From: Lachnospiraceae bacterium
Lineage (GTDB): Bacteria > Bacillota > Clostridia > Lachnospirales > Lachnospiraceae
Assembly (NCBI GenBank): GCA_024698485.1
Contig: JAILRC010000016.1
Coordinates: 1-64,000 of the forward strand
DNA: 64,000 nucleotides
Reading direction: 5' to 3'
Part shown: positions 63,957 through 64,000 of the stretch, in pieces
How positions within the stretch are numbered: the stretch's first letter is position 1
Layout: each line of letters opens with the position of its first letter
Notes under the pieces: model-generated
What the model was told of the DNA's origin: nothing
The model's database searches: none
The model's input: only the letters and a program-made list of their open reading frames with translations
Position numbers and translations under genes: made by a program

Positions 63957-64000
63957 ATGGATAACAACAAAGTGATCCGAACACTGAGTAAAGCTTATTT
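63957..64000 (+). CDS. Start of an unidentified gene (3' end outside window)
   Basis: ATG 63957 follows a perfect AAGGAGG seven bases upstream and opens MDNNKVIRTLSKAY. Only 14 codons are seen, so no family can be named. The 22-base gap from parC suggests the same transcript. Confidence 0.5.
   Translation, partial: MDNNKVIRTLSKAY

Overview
The window reads as chromosomal DNA of a Gram-positive Clostridia species, most likely Lachnospiraceae. The grounds are strong AGGAGG-type ribosome sites, two-subunit iron-sulfur serine dehydratase (sdaAB-sdaAA), the order rpmE-yqhQ-prmC-prfA, LacI/PadR/ECF regulators, many lipoproteins with Thr-Pro linkers, and a pair of large proteins that I associate, from memory, with the Lachnospiraceae families DUF5717 and DUF5716. 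No rRNA, tRNA, CRISPR array, transposase or phage gene was seen.

Layout. 1-3090: end of a GNAT acetyltransferase, a PPP-type phosphatase, a ybaK remnant and a GH13 amylase. 3.0-7.3 kb: TetR regulator with a two-gene ABC exporter. 7.4-9.9 kb: serine dehydratase, cupin and shikimate kinase. 9.9-17.9 kb (minus strand): DUF2752 and two TM2 proteins, a DHHW/MBOAT acyl-transfer pair, a lipoprotein, an ECF sigma/anti-sigma pair, a PadR-DUF2812 operon and a LytTR regulator. 18.0-25.5 kb: a candidate structured RNA, an EAL protein, and an FtsX-type ABC transporter with its own two-component system. 25.5-31.3 kb: a nested palindromic element, an amino-acid ABC transporter, an EamA permease and a chemotaxis receptor. 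31.4-36.1 kb: L31 and translation-termination genes. 36.1-42.5 kb: LacI regulator, transglutaminase lipoprotein, sirtuin, HD protein and a membrane NDP-sugar dehydratase. 42.6-51.0 kb: a run of poorly understood genes. 51.1-59.6 kb: valS, a 48-residue ORF, a zinc-ribbon/TPR membrane protein, GDPD, amidase and an MFS-carboxypeptidase fusion. 59.7-63.9 kb: topoisomerase IV.

The best candidate for an undescribed system is 43.4-51.0 kb: a membrane protein with a Thr-Pro linker, a 1197-residue cytosolic beta-sandwich/alpha-solenoid protein, a degenerate Hsp70/actin-fold protein, a TPR protein and a membrane-anchored coiled-coil protein, closely spaced on one strand just before valS. A tiny ORF and a zinc-ribbon/TPR/coiled-coil membrane protein after valS may belong with it. 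Other notable points are the MFS plus lipoprotein D,D-carboxypeptidase reading frame, the three-way palindrome at 25.5 kb, the 49-bp GC-rich tandem repeat between a LacI operator and its gene, and promoters followed at once by intrinsic terminators.

Many envelope genes (acyltransferase pair, carboxypeptidase, amidase, GDPD, sugar dehydratase, Thr-Pro lipoproteins) suggest a region rich in cell-surface functions mixed with conserved housekeeping genes. Family names come from reading the sequence and general knowledge; no database search was run.
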